A DNA stretch of 64,000 bases, taken from positions 1 to 64,000 of the forward strand of contig JBEKIJ010000015.1 of NCBI GenBank assembly GCA_050011815.1. Reading direction: 5' to 3'. The translations under genes were made by a program, and so were the position numbers. The notes beneath the pieces are model-generated. The model was not told the origin of the DNA. It saw only the letters and a program-made list of their open reading frames with translations, and did not search any database. Shown piece by piece: positions 8,143 through 16,542 of this stretch; position 1 is the stretch's first letter; each line of letters begins with the position of its first letter. This stretch comes from Chersky-840 sp050011815 (GTDB lineage Bacteria > Actinomycetota > Acidimicrobiia > Acidimicrobiales > UBA8190).

Positions 8143-10994
8143 TCAGGTTCCCCTCCTCGACCGTGCCGCCCAGGTACAGACGGTGGCGCGCCGGCGACTT
8201 CGCCCACCACGACATCCTGGGCGGAGTTAACGGCCGCGGCCAGGACCCTCTCGGAGCCGAGATAGGCGGCGCGCACGACGTCACTGGCCAACATCTCGTC
8301 CGGGCTGCCCTCGAAGACGAGGCGGCCGAAGTCGAGCATATAGATATGGGCACAGACCTCTCGCACCAGGGACATGTCGTGTTCGACGAGCAGGATGCCG
8401 GTGCCGCGCTCGGCTACCACGCCGGTCAGCACGTTGCCAAACTGGACCGTCTCGTTGGCGTTGAGCCCGGCGGAGGGCTCGTCCAAGAGAAGCAGGTCGA
8501 AGGGCCCGGCCAGGACACGGGCGAGCTCGACCAGGCGGCGCTGGCCGGTGGGGAGCAGCCCGGCCTGGACGTCGGAGAGCCGGCCGATCCCGGTCAGCTC
8601 CATCGCCTCATCGACCGCTCGCTGCACCACGCCGCGATCCCGACGTCTCTCCACCAACTGGGTGATGGGGTTGGCCCCGGCCATCGCCGCCTCGCGTCCC
8701 AGCACGACGTTCTGGCGCACGGAGAGCGAGTTGAAAAGCTCGCTTTTCTGGAACGTCCGCCCGAACCCGAAGCGCGACCGACCCGCCGGACCCATCCCCG
8801 TCACATCGCGATTGTGTAGGAGGACCTTCCCGGCGGTCGGCTTGAGCAGACCCGAGCAGGCGTTGAAGATCGTCGTCTTGCCGGCTCCGTTCGGTCCGAC
8901 CAACCCGGTGATACACGCCATCGGCGCGTGGAGGCTGACGTTGTCGACGGCCCGCACCCCACCGAACTGGACCGATAGCTCGCGCACCCCGAGACCGGCC
9001 TTGTCCGGGACGCTCGCCGCCACGCGTCGGGCCATCTCGCGATCTGCCCGGGCGCTCTGCTTCTCCTCCTCCGCCGCGTCGGACACCAGCTCTTCGAGCT
9101 CTCCCTCCGCCAGGGGGGTCTCGGGTGCTCGGCCGCCCCAGCGGTCGATGACCCTGACCAGACCCAGGGGTACCGAAGGGACACGGTTCACCTGCACCGC
9201 GAACGTGGCGGCCGAGAGCCCGAAGAGCATCGACTCGTAGTAGTAGATGTTGCCGAGGTTGATGTAGCCGGGAATGACCGCGAAGGTGATCCCGGCCGCG
9301 ATGGCGTACCACGGATCGCCCATCACGATGAGGACGACGACGGCAACCATGGTCAACGAGGAAAACGAGCTATAATTGGTGCCCAGGCCGTAGTCGTAAA
9401 GGGAGGCCAGCAGGGCGCCGGCGATGGCGGCCAGTCCGGCCGTGATGCAGAACACCAGTACTTTCATGACGTTGGTCGTCGCCCCTTGGGTCTCGAGGGC
9501 CACCGACGAATCGGAGAGACCCCTCAAGAGGCGTCCCATGCGGCCCCGCAAGATGGACTGCACGGCGACGACCGTCAGCACCACGAAGACGAGCAGTACG
9601 TAGTAGAACCCCTTGTCGCTAAAGAGCTGCCAACCGAAGATGGTCACGTCCGGACGGGGGGCGGGGATGCCCGAGGTGGTCGGCCCGAACATGGGGCCGG
9701 TCTGGTACAACATCTGCTCGAACAGGATCCCGAATCCGTAGGTGCCCAAGGCCAAGAAAACCCCCGAGAGGCGGATGGCCGGAATGGCGATGATGGCGCC
9801 CACCGGCATGGCCACCAGCCCGGCCAGGAGCAGCGCCCCCAACCACGGGACGTGCCAGTCGACGGCGAAGTGCCCAAACGCCGCCGCTCCGACGGCCGCG
9901 AAGGCCAGGTGGCACAGCGAGATCTGACCCGAGGTCTTGATCAGCAGGCCGAGCGACAAGAAGAGCATGACGTAGACCAGACCGCTCGACCAGGTAACTA
10001 GCTGCGTGCCGACGAAGGCGGGCACGTAGGCGAAGAAAGCCAGCGCGATGGCGGCCGCCACCAGCCTCATCCGCATCGGCGCATACCACGACTGGCGCAG
10101 CGGCACGGAGGTCACCACGCGACGTTCGGCCAGCCTGGCCCGAGGCATGACGATGAGGATGACGAACAAGATGATGAATGGCAGCCCGACCGAGAGCCCG
10201 CCCAACCACGAGATACCGGCGGCGTACTTGGTGGCCAGGGCGTCCACCACACCGACGAACAGGCCGCCGACGAACACAAGAAAGAAGTTGGAGAAGTAAC
10301 CGATGGCCGCCGCGCCGAAGGCCGACACGACCAACAGGGCGATCGTGTAGGCATCGAGGTTCAGCGATGGGGCGATGAGGAGGCCGGCCATGGAGGCGAA
10401 GATCGTGCCTATAATCCAGGCCCAGCGGCGCACGACCACGGGGTTGGTGCCCGTGATCGAGACGAGCTCGGGATTGTCGACCACGCCGCGCATGGCCACC
10501 CCTAGGCGCACGAAGCGGAAGAAGTAATACAAGATGGCCGTCGCGGCGACGGCGATGATCGTCTCCGTGATCTGGTCGAATCCAATGTTGACGCCGAGGA
10601 ACCGGACGGTGTTGGTGTCGAGAAACGATGGGAAGGAGGTGTTGGAGTCGCCGTACCAGATCTCCCCCAGGCCGATCATGAAGATCAGAATCCCGACGGT
10701 GGAGACCACCTTCAAGGTGGCGGTGGCGTTCTCGAGCGTACGGGCGACCAACTCCAGGACGAGGCCCTCAAGCGGCGAGAGCACGAAGAGGCAGAGGGCC
10801 GCCGCATAGGGCCAAGGCATGCCGTGCTCGGTGTGCAACCAGTAGAAGACGAACACCGCTAGGGCGGCGACGGCGCCGTAGGCGAAGTTGAAGATCCCCG
10901 ACGTCTTGTAGGTCAGCACCAACCCCACGCCCGCCAGGCCGTAGACGGCTCCGGTGGTGATGCCTATGACGAAGAATGGGAGGAAATCTGACAA
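8136..10994 (-). CDS. Fused LivH-LivM-LivG importer protein (952 aa)
   Basis: One open frame encodes three subunits that are usually separate. Residues 1-~290 are a LivH permease; ~305-610 are a LivM permease (GLLIKTSGQISLCHLAF, IRLSGVFLALGTYGFG); ~620-665 are a charged linker; ~668-920 are a LivG ATPase with Walker A VGPNGAGKTT (699-708), the signature LPTGQRRL and LLLLDEPSAGLN, then a C-terminal extension. No stop or frame change is visible at either junction. The start is TTG 10992-10994 with a G-rich site upstream, sitting inside the palindrome TGACA-AC-TGTCA. LivF follows with a 7-bp overlap. Permease-permease fusions are known; the triple fusion is unusual. Confidence 0.9.
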   Translation of the reverse strand: MSDFLPFFVIGITTGAVYGLAGVGLVLTYKTSGIFNFAYGAVAALAVFVFYWLHTEHGMPWPYAAALCLFVLSPLEGLVLELVARTLENATATLKVVSTVGILIFMIGLGEIWYGDSNTSFPSFLDTNTVRFLGVNIGFDQITETIIAVAATAILYYFFRFVRLGVAMRGVVDNPELVSITGTNPVVVRRWAWIIGTIFASMAGLLIAPSLNLDAYTIALLVVSAFGAAAIGYFSNFFLVFVGGLFVGVVDALATKYAAGISWLGGLSVGLPFIILFVILIVMPRARLAERRVVTSVPLRQSWYAPMRMRLVAAAIALAFFAYVPAFVGTQLVTWSSGLVYVMLFLSLGLLIKTSGQISLCHLAFAAVGAAAFGHFAVDWHVPWLGALLLAGLVAMPVGAIIAIPAIRLSGVFLALGTYGFGILFEQMLYQTGPMFGPTTSGIPAPRPDVTIFGWQLFSDKGFYYVLLVFVVLTVVAVQSILRGRMGRLLRGLSDSSVALETQGATTNVMKVLVFCITAGLAAIAGALLASLYDYGLGTNYSSFSSLTMVAVVVLIVMGDPWYAIAAGITFAVIPGYINLGNIYYYESMLFGLSAATFAVQVNRVPSVPLGLVRVIDRWGGRAPETPLAEGELEELVSDAAEEEKQSARADREMARRVAASVPDKAGLGVRELSVQFGGVRAVDNVSLHAPMACITGLVGPNGAGKTTIFNACSGLLKPTAGKVLLHNRDVTGMGPAGRSRFGFGRTFQKSELFNSLSVRQNVVLGREAAMAGANPITQLVERRRDRGVVQRAVDEAMELTGIGRLSDVQAGLLPTGQRRLVELARVLAGPFDLLLLDEPSAGLNANETVQFGNVLTGVVAERGTGILLVEHDMSLVREVCAHIYMLDFGRLVFEGSPDEMLASDVVRAAYLGSERVLAAAVNSAQDVVVGEVAGAPPSVPGRHGRGGEPEC

Positions 10995-11000
10995 CTGTCA
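10989..11000. promoter_or_regulatory. Palindrome covering the fused liv gene start
   Basis: TGACA (10989-10993), AC, TGTCA (10996-11000) is an inverted repeat that includes the TTG start codon of the fused liv gene. It could be an operator or only a chance 5-bp repeat. Confidence 0.3.
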
Positions 11001-11189
11001 ATGCCCCCCTCTGCGTTTCGACGGACCTCTATCTCGGCAACGTCGATGCAGCCATACTACGCAGAACATCGTCTCGAGCGGCTCTTGCCGCGCCCCGGTC
11101 GACGGCTCGGGGACAGCTTGCCCACGAATCGCGATTCCCGGTCGATTCGTGTGTATCTGAGTGGCGCCGGGCGGGACGTGCCACTTGGG

Positions 11190-11396
11190 CGTAGGGGTCT
11201 GCAGGACGCCGTTGCGATTGGAAACCGAATGATATTCGCGACAGCTGTTCCGACAGATCCAGGACGAACTGCCTGGTTGACGCCGGACCTAAACAAACGC
11301 TGGAGGGTTTGAATGAGGAAACGAACCTACCTGAGCGACGGGACACAAGAAGTGGCCTCTGACCAGAGGAAACGTTGTGTTTTCGACAACGAGTGG
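11190..11396 (+). repeat. Long direct repeat, copy A (~207 bp)
   Basis: This stretch recurs in the same orientation at 15809-16014. Over the last 95 bp (11302-11396) I count 7 mismatches, and the 23-bp block at 11233-11255 is identical. Inside are CCTCT-GACC-AGAGG (11356-11369) and CGTTGT-7 nt-ACAACG (11373-11391). Differences in the best shared reading frame mostly change the amino acid, so I read it as noncoding DNA. It ends at the beginning of the HTH gene's open frame. Confidence 0.85.
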
Positions 11397-11437
11397 ACCC
11401 TAGAGGACACCATTCAAACCCCTCTTTACCAGGGGAG

Positions 11438-11911
11438 ATGGCAAATCAGAGCGGCGTCACATGGCCTGATTTGATCGATCCGCGGGTCCGAACAGCCGTC
11501 GGCGAGCTCTACGACTATGTCTTCGGTGAGTCCCGGGATGGCGCAACTATCAGGTGCCGTCGTGTACCGTCTCACGGCTCGAGACAGGTCCAGCGCCGGC
11601 TCCCACCTGAGGAAATCGAGGAGCTCGTCTCCGCCTACCTAGCCGGGGCGACGGCACTCGCCTTGGCCAGCAATCACTCGATTCACCGGACCACTGTCTT
11701 GGCAATCCTCGACCGCCACTCGGTGTCCAGACGAGGGCGGGTGCTGACCCGTGATCACATTGAACGAGCGGTCTCTCTGTACTCCTCGGGACGCTCGTGT
11801 GCCTCGATCGGTGAGGAGCTCGGGGTCAATCCCGAGACGGTCCGCCAGGCCTTGTTGAAGGTCGGCGTGGCCATGCGCAGGCCCGGCCGACCACCAGCCT
11901 TGGAGCCTTGA
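11438..11911 (+). CDS. Helix-turn-helix protein with two tandem HTH units (157 aa)
   Basis: The C-terminal ~110 residues hold two HTH segments of the resolvase/transposase-associated kind: LPPEEIEELVSAYLAGAT with HSIHRTTVLAILDRHSV, then LTRDHIERAVSLYSSGRS with LGVNPETVRQALLKVGV, ending in a basic RRPGRPP tail. Proteins of this shape occur as stand-alone partners or detached C-termini of recombinases. The frame is open from TTG 11375, which lies inside the repeat behind GAGGAAAC; I chose ATG 11438 because the peptide before it looks non-conserved, but the start is uncertain. A recombinase catalytic domain is not present next to it. Confidence 0.7.
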   Translation: MANQSGVTWPDLIDPRVRTAVGELYDYVFGESRDGATIRCRRVPSHGSRQVQRRLPPEEIEELVSAYLAGATALALASNHSIHRTTVLAILDRHSVSRRGRVLTRDHIERAVSLYSSGRSCASIGEELGVNPETVRQALLKVGVAMRRPGRPPALEP

Positions 11912-12158
11912 GCGACCGCCGCGGCGAGGACCGCTTCGACGACCGAACTATTTCGACTGCCTTGGACGATCCTGATCGGGTGACGTCGAACGTCTCGTCT
12001 TGTATTACCGAGCGACTTGGCAAGGCCGGGCGGGGCTTGCGAACTGATTCGCTCGCGCCACTCACGACAAAAACCACCTTCTCAGTAACGACACCTCAGA
12101 GCGACCGCCGCCGTTCGCTTCTCCACCTGGTTGACGCTACCCACCGTCAGGAGCACGA

Positions 12159-12413
12159 CTACTCGGAGCGCCAACGCCGATAGAGATCGGTGAGGTCTGC
12201 TCTTGCTTCGGGGGTCAGGTCCTCGGGTTCCATCTGGCCCGCCAACTGAATGGTCATCCTGATTTGTTCCAAGTAGGCAGCACAGTCGGGACACGCCTTC
12301 AAATGGGCCTCGAATCGGCGCCGATCTCGACGCGACAGAGCCCCCTCCAGATAATCGGTAACGAGTTCGACCGCCTGCTGGCACACGATGTCTCTCCGTC
12401 GCAGCGATAACAC
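12159..12413 (-). CDS. Anti-sigma factor with zinc-binding motif (84 aa)
   Basis: Small ZAS-type anti-sigma protein. Cys11 and the HLKACPDC motif (H-x3-C-x2-C, about residues 37-44) are the usual zinc ligands. No transmembrane helix follows, so it should be a soluble regulator. Start chosen at GTG 12413, three bases past the sigma-factor stop and behind GGAGAAG; a second GTG at 12386 also has GGAGAG before it. It is cotranscribed with the upstream ECF sigma gene, as is typical for such pairs. Confidence 0.85.
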   Translation of the reverse strand: MLSLRRRDIVCQQAVELVTDYLEGALSRRDRRRFEAHLKACPDCAAYLEQIRMTIQLAGQMEPEDLTPEARADLTDLYRRWRSE

Positions 12414-12415
12414 GG

Positions 12416-13003
12416 TCAGCTCTTCTCCATCTCGGCATCGAGGATCTCTCGCAGTCGCGAGCGTCCCCGGTGCAGCAAGATCCGCTGGTTGCCAGTACTG
12501 ATTCCGAGCACGGCGCACGCTTCGTCGCTGGCGAAACCTTCGACATCTCGCAACATGACGACCTGGCGCTGACGGGGAGGCAGTTCATCGAGCGCAGCCT
12601 TGAGTATCGGCACCCAGGTGGCAGCGTCGAGACGGTCTTCGCTCTCTTCTGCCCAGCGGTCGAGGGGATCGGCCCACTGGCCCTGAGCATCGAAACGGGT
12701 CGGGTCGACAGCTCGCAGTGTGTCGATCGAGGGTTCGGAGGGCTCTCGGGCACCGGCCGACCGGGCGCGGTTGACGAGGATCCGAAAGAGCCAGGTCTTG
12801 AACGAAGAACGTCCCTCGAATTGCTCGATGCCACGAACCACGCCTAGCCATGTGTCCTGGACGGCCTCTTCGGCCACGGCCTGATTGGAGACTAGGGAAC
12901 AGGCGAGGCGAAGCATGGGCTGCTGGTAGCGGGCCACCAGCATCACGAACGCCTCCTCGTCACCGGTGCGGACCCGGCTGAGCAGCTCACCGTCCATCTC
13001 CAC
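12416..13003 (-). CDS. ECF-type RNA polymerase sigma factor (195 aa)
   Basis: Region sigma-2 is seen in EEAFVMLVARYQQPMLRLA and QDTWLGVVRGIEQFEGRSSF, followed by TWLFRILVNRA. Region sigma-4 is LPPRQRQVVMLRDVEGFAS with EACAVLGISTGNQRILLHRGRSRLR. Length is normal for the RpoE/SigE-like group. GTG 13003 is used, with ATG 12997 as an alternative. The next gene is a zinc anti-sigma factor, and the divergent gene is a secreted beta-propeller protein. The 235-bp divergent spacer contains GCGTTAC (13130-13136) and its inverse GTAACGC (13173-13179), possible control sites. Confidence 0.93.
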   Translation of the reverse strand: MEMDGELLSRVRTGDEEAFVMLVARYQQPMLRLACSLVSNQAVAEEAVQDTWLGVVRGIEQFEGRSSFKTWLFRILVNRARSAGAREPSEPSIDTLRAVDPTRFDAQGQWADPLDRWAEESEDRLDAATWVPILKAALDELPPRQRQVVMLRDVEGFASDEACAVLGISTGNQRILLHRGRSRLREILDAEMEKS

Positions 13004-13238
13004 AGCGCGAAGCGTACGACTTCACGATCGGGCCCGGGTCGCGCCCAGCCGACACGGCCTGGTTGTCTCGGATTGCGCCCCGTCCCCTGGCATCTGGACA
13101 TAACCCTTAAGTCCTCAGGCTCCTCGGAGGCGTTACATCGGGTGGGTTCCAACGGCTGGTCCAGGCACCAACGTAACGCTTGGCCCCCATCCCGGGACTG
13201 TACGTCGACACCTTGAGACGTCGACAAAGGAGATGCAC

Positions 13239-14396
13239 ATGAGGAGATTCACTCGTTTGGCGCTGGGCGCCGGAGCGGCCCTGGGACTTTCGGCCTGGGT
13301 TGCACCTGTCGCCGGAGCCGAAGGTCTCCAGCCAGGATCACACTTCGGCGAGGGTGGCGATCACGCTGTCTTCGTCCAGACCGACAACATCGCCGGCAAC
13401 CAGATCGTCGCCTATCACCGGGATCACGACGGCACCCTGGATCTGGCCAACACCTACGCCACCGGAGGGCTCGGGGGCGTATTGAACGGCTCGGCCGTCG
13501 ACCATCTGGGCTCACAGGGCTCGCTGGCCTCCGATCCGACGCACGGCCTGCTCTACGCCGTGAATGCCGGTAGCGACACGATCTCGGTCTTCTCGGTCGA
13601 CGGCGATCAGCTCAGCCTGCGCCAAGTTGTGGACTCAGGCGGCACGTTCCCGGTCAGCATCGCTGTCCACGGCGATCTCGTTTACGTGCTCAACGCCGAA
13701 GACGGCGGGAGTGTGTCGGGCTACTGGGTTGCCGATGGCAGGCTCCACCCGATCTGGGGATCAACGCGGTCGCTGGGCCTCACCATCCCCACCGACACGA
13801 CACAGTTCACCCACACCCCTGGACAGGTGGCCTTCTCGCCTGACGGAACGCAGCTGATCGTGACAACCAAGGCCAACGTCGTGGGCAACGACATCGATGT
13901 CTTCGGCGTCAGGTCCGACGGCCGCGTCTCGCACTCCCCGGTGGTGAACTCGGAGCCCGGCACGGTTCCTTTCGCCATCACCTTCGACCAGGCTGGTCAC
14001 CTGGTGATCGGTGAGGCCGGAACCAGCGCGGTGGTGACATTCAGGCTCCACCGAGACGGCACCGTGACCCAGCTCGACTCTGTGGCCAACGGGCAGCCCG
14101 GCCTGTGCTGGGTCACTCCCGCCGGCAACTTCTTCTTCACGGGCAACACCGCCAGCAACTCGACGAGCGGGTACCAATCGAGCTTCAACGGCCAGCTCAC
14201 CCTGCTCGGGTTCACTCCCACCGACCCAGGAACAGTCGACAGCTCGGCTACCGCCAATGGGCAATTCCTCTACGTCCAGACTGGCGGAAAGGGAATCGTC
14301 GACGAGTTTCAGGTCAACGGAAACGGAAGCCTGACCGAGGTCGGATTTGTGACCGTGGCGGGCGCGGTGGGTGGCGAGGGCATCGTCGCCTTCTAA
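13239..14396 (+). CDS. Secreted lactonase-like beta-propeller protein (385 aa)
   Basis: A signal peptide (MRRFTRLALGAGAALGLSAW, cut near VAGAEG) leads into a seven-bladed propeller of the YVTN/6-phosphogluconolactonase-like type. Repeated blade strands include GLLYAVNAGSDTISVF, DLVYVLNAEDGGSVSGYW, QVAFSPDGTQLIVTTK and FLYVQTGGKGIVDEFQV. The start is ATG 13239, six bases behind AAGGAG; the earlier ATG at 13233 touches that site. It is exported; enzymatic activity is not assured because many relatives act as binding or structural proteins. Its position opposite the ECF sigma gene suggests it belongs to that regulon. A strong hairpin follows the gene. Confidence 0.85.
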   Translation: MRRFTRLALGAGAALGLSAWVAPVAGAEGLQPGSHFGEGGDHAVFVQTDNIAGNQIVAYHRDHDGTLDLANTYATGGLGGVLNGSAVDHLGSQGSLASDPTHGLLYAVNAGSDTISVFSVDGDQLSLRQVVDSGGTFPVSIAVHGDLVYVLNAEDGGSVSGYWVADGRLHPIWGSTRSLGLTIPTDTTQFTHTPGQVAFSPDGTQLIVTTKANVVGNDIDVFGVRSDGRVSHSPVVNSEPGTVPFAITFDQAGHLVIGEAGTSAVVTFRLHRDGTVTQLDSVANGQPGLCWVTPAGNFFFTGNTASNSTSGYQSSFNGQLTLLGFTPTDPGTVDSSATANGQFLYVQTGGKGIVDEFQVNGNGSLTEVGFVTVAGAVGGEGIVAF

Positions 14397-14407
14397 GAAA
14401 ACCCGAA

Positions 14408-14448
14408 CCAGCGGCGGCGCCCACTGGCCTAGCGGGCGCCGCCGCTGG
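14408..14448 (+). terminator. Strong hairpin after the beta-propeller gene
   Basis: Perfect 15-bp stem: CCAGCGGCGGCGCCC (14408-14422) and GGGCGCCGCCGCTGG (14434-14448) around an 11-nt loop, 12 bp after the stop codon. There is no T-run, which is common for terminators in high-GC Actinomycetota. Confidence 0.75.
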
Positions 14449-14603
14449 CGTTGGGGATGCGCCGTGGAGTTGCTCGCAGTGTGCCGACGCCGTCGACAGG
14501 TTGTTGTCCACTGGAGCACCCGGCATTGGCGAACCGCGGAGAGGCTTCGTAACGTCCTCGGATCTGGAAAGACTGAGCTCATGACTCGTATCGGGAGGAC
14601 TCC

Positions 14604-15350
14604 ATGACCCTCAACGCCATGCAAGAAGAACTGTGCCGGCAAAGCCGGTGGGACTTCTCGGACCTGAGGGCAATGTTCATCAACTGCACCCTGAAGCGAT
14701 CACCGGAAATCTCCAACACTGAGGGCCTCGCCTCGATCTCGATGGAGATCATGCGACGCCAGGGGGTGACCGTCGACGCTGTGCGAGCGATCGACCACGA
14801 GATCGCCACCGGAGTCTGGCCTGACATGACTGAGCATGGATGGGAGCGTGACGAATGGCCGACCATTTCGGCCCAGGTCATGGAGGCCGACATCCTGGTG
14901 CTCTGCACGCCGATCTGGCTCGGCGAGAAGTCCTCGGTGTGCACCAAGATCGTCGAACGGCTCTACGGCAACTCCCACCTCCTCAACGAACGCGGCCAGT
15001 ACGCCTACTACGGCCGGGTCGGAGGCTGCCTCGTGACGGGCAATGAGGACGGCGTGAAGCACTGCGCCATGAACGTCTTGTACTCCCTCCAGCACCTCGG
15101 CTACGTCATTCCTCCCCAGGCCGACGCGGGGTGGATTGGCGAGGCCGGCCCAGGTCCCTCGTACCTCGACCCTGGATCTGGCGGACCCGAAAACGACTTC
15201 ACCAACCGCAACACGACGTTCATGACTTGGAATCTGCTGCACATGGCCCGTATGTTGAAAGACGTGGGCGGCATCCCAGCCCACGGCAATCAGCGCTCCG
15301 CGTGGGACGCCGGGTGCCGCTTCGACTTCCCCAACCCCGAGTACCGCTGA
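14604..15350 (+). CDS. NADPH-dependent FMN reductase/flavodoxin-like protein (248 aa)
   Basis: Flavodoxin-fold oxidoreductase. The N-terminal strand (LRAMFINCTLKRSP) resembles the FMN phosphate-binding loop, followed by ADILVLCTPIWLGEKSSV, the second flavin contact segment, and GRVGGCLVTGNEDG. ATG 14604 follows GGGAGGACTCC. Length is slightly over the usual ~200 residues because of a C-terminal extension ending in NPEYR. Proteins of this family reduce quinones, azo dyes or flavins; the substrate cannot be read. It lies alone between a terminator hairpin and a convergent small monooxygenase-like gene. Confidence 0.85.
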   Translation: MTLNAMQEELCRQSRWDFSDLRAMFINCTLKRSPEISNTEGLASISMEIMRRQGVTVDAVRAIDHEIATGVWPDMTEHGWERDEWPTISAQVMEADILVLCTPIWLGEKSSVCTKIVERLYGNSHLLNERGQYAYYGRVGGCLVTGNEDGVKHCAMNVLYSLQHLGYVIPPQADAGWIGEAGPGPSYLDPGSGGPENDFTNRNTTFMTWNLLHMARMLKDVGGIPAHGNQRSAWDAGCRFDFPNPEYR

Positions 15351-15394
15351 TCCGCGCGATCCCCAAACTCGTAGATCTTCGTGGGGCTCAGCCG

Positions 15395-15667
15395 CTACTG
15401 CTGGACAAGGTCCACAATGGGCATGATGGTGGGTAGCTGCGCCAGCTCGATGCCGAGTTCCCCCATGACCGGTCCGAGGTACGTCAGGAACTCATCGAAC
15501 GCCTCCTGGCTCTCCCAGACGTCGAAGACCTGAAGCTGGCCATCTTCGCCGAAGCATGAGTGGAGCTTCATCGCGCTTTCAGGTGCCCCGGCCTTACGGA
15601 GAAGGTCGCGCCCCCTGGTGTGCTGCTCAAGGGTCATGTTCTTGGTTACGATGTAGACGGCAATCAC
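15395..15667 (-). CDS. Small ABM-like dimeric alpha-beta barrel protein (90 aa)
   Basis: The 90-residue protein begins with the strand IAVYIVTKNMT and contains KLHSCFGEDGQLQVFDVW, then SQEAFDEFLTYLGPVM, a layout like antibiotic-biosynthesis-monooxygenase or related stress-responsive dimeric barrels. The start is GTG 15667 with AAGGAG ten bases upstream. It converges with the flavin reductase gene, 45 bp apart. Catalytic function is not established for most such small barrels. Reasonably sure of the fold, not of the job. Confidence 0.7.
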   Translation of the reverse strand: MIAVYIVTKNMTLEQHTRGRDLLRKAGAPESAMKLHSCFGEDGQLQVFDVWESQEAFDEFLTYLGPVMGELGIELAQLPTIMPIVDLVQQ

Positions 15668-15808
15668 GGGAAGTGAACTCCTTCACGGTTAGATATGCAC
15701 ATCATTCGTCGGTGGGCGTTCGGATGGATCACTGTATTCCAAGCCCCAATCCGTTTCGTCAAGCAGGCTTTCCCGGAGGACCCATCCGGAATGTACCTGC
15801 GCTTGCGA

Positions 15809-16014
15809 CGTAGGGTCGGCACGACACCCTTGCGAAGGAAACCGCACCATATTCGCGACAGCTGTTCCGACTGGCTCCAGGAAGAAGCGCCTGATTGACG
15901 CCGGACCTCAACAGGCGCTGGAGGGTTTGAATAGGGAAACGAACCTACCTGAGCAACGGGACACGAAAGGTGGCCTCTGACCAGAGGAAACGTTGTGTTT
16001 TCGACAACAAGTGG
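15809..16014 (+). repeat. Long direct repeat, copy B (~206 bp)
   Basis: Second copy of the 11190-11396 repeat, same orientation, with the CCTCT-GACC-AGAGG palindrome at 15974-15987. The reading after the repeat differs from copy A. A short frame through this copy (15970-16251) contains CPTCG but resembles nothing I know. The remains of a tyrosine recombinase lie 250 bp further on. Confidence 0.85.
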
Positions 16015-16263
16015 GCCGTAGGCACTCGTATTCGAACCTGCCCGACGTGCGGCTTCGTCTCCGCGGGCTCGCTCGTCAGAATTGATCGACAACCAACGAT
16101 CCCAATGTCAGACACCTCCTCGGATTGCAGAGACTTGGACGATCGCGCCAGGCAGGCGATCCTGCACCTAGTCCGGCAGCTGGGCGTTGCCGGTCAACTC
16201 GAGACCTTCGGGGTGCCGGGCAGGCTTATCGCAAAGCCGGCAGCTCGATGAGGGCCCGTTCAC

Positions 16264-16542
16264 CTAATGAGCACGTAGCGTGTCCTTGGCCCCCTTCCCG
16301 CAGCGGACGAACACCGTTCCGCGGTCGTAGTCCACGTCCCTGACGCCGAGGTCGATGAGGTCGGCCCGGCAAAGTGCGCAGGAGGTGAAGACTTCCAAGA
16401 CGGCGCGATCTCGTAGGCCAACGGGCCGAGAGACATTGGGAGCGCTCAACACAATTGCAATCTCCGAGGCGCTCAAGGTCGCCTCGGGAGGCCTCGGTGC
16501 AATCGGGGCCTGGGTGCCAAACGACAGGGGAAGGCCGTCTCG
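16264..16542 (-). pseudogene. Tyrosine recombinase (XerC/D-like) fragment
   Basis: About 92 codons read like the start of a phage-integrase catalytic domain: PPEATLSASEIAIVLSAPN, then RPVGLRDRAVLEVFTSCALC followed by RADLIDLGVRDVDYDRGTV and VRCGKGAKDT, which match the helix and beta-hairpin segments before the catalytic core. A stop codon (16543-16545) closes the upstream side, and the frame ends after LRAH, so the Arg-His-Arg-Tyr catalytic C-terminus is absent. The first catalytic arginine position (normally in a GLR-S/A-E motif) reads ALCRAD. This is a dead remnant in a lower-GC, element-rich neighbourhood. Confidence 0.75.

Noticed and set aside
11302..11396. Conserved short peptide frame through both repeat copies
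   Set aside because: Most differences between copies change the amino acid and copy B lacks the start codon, so the repeat does not look coding in that frame.
11908..12183. 91-codon plus-strand frame after the HTH gene
   Set aside because: Poor start, no domain, and it runs into the anti-sigma gene on the other strand.
15664..16092. 142-codon minus-strand frame through repeat copy B
   Set aside because: No domain, no ribosome-binding site, and copy A does not keep it; likely chance.
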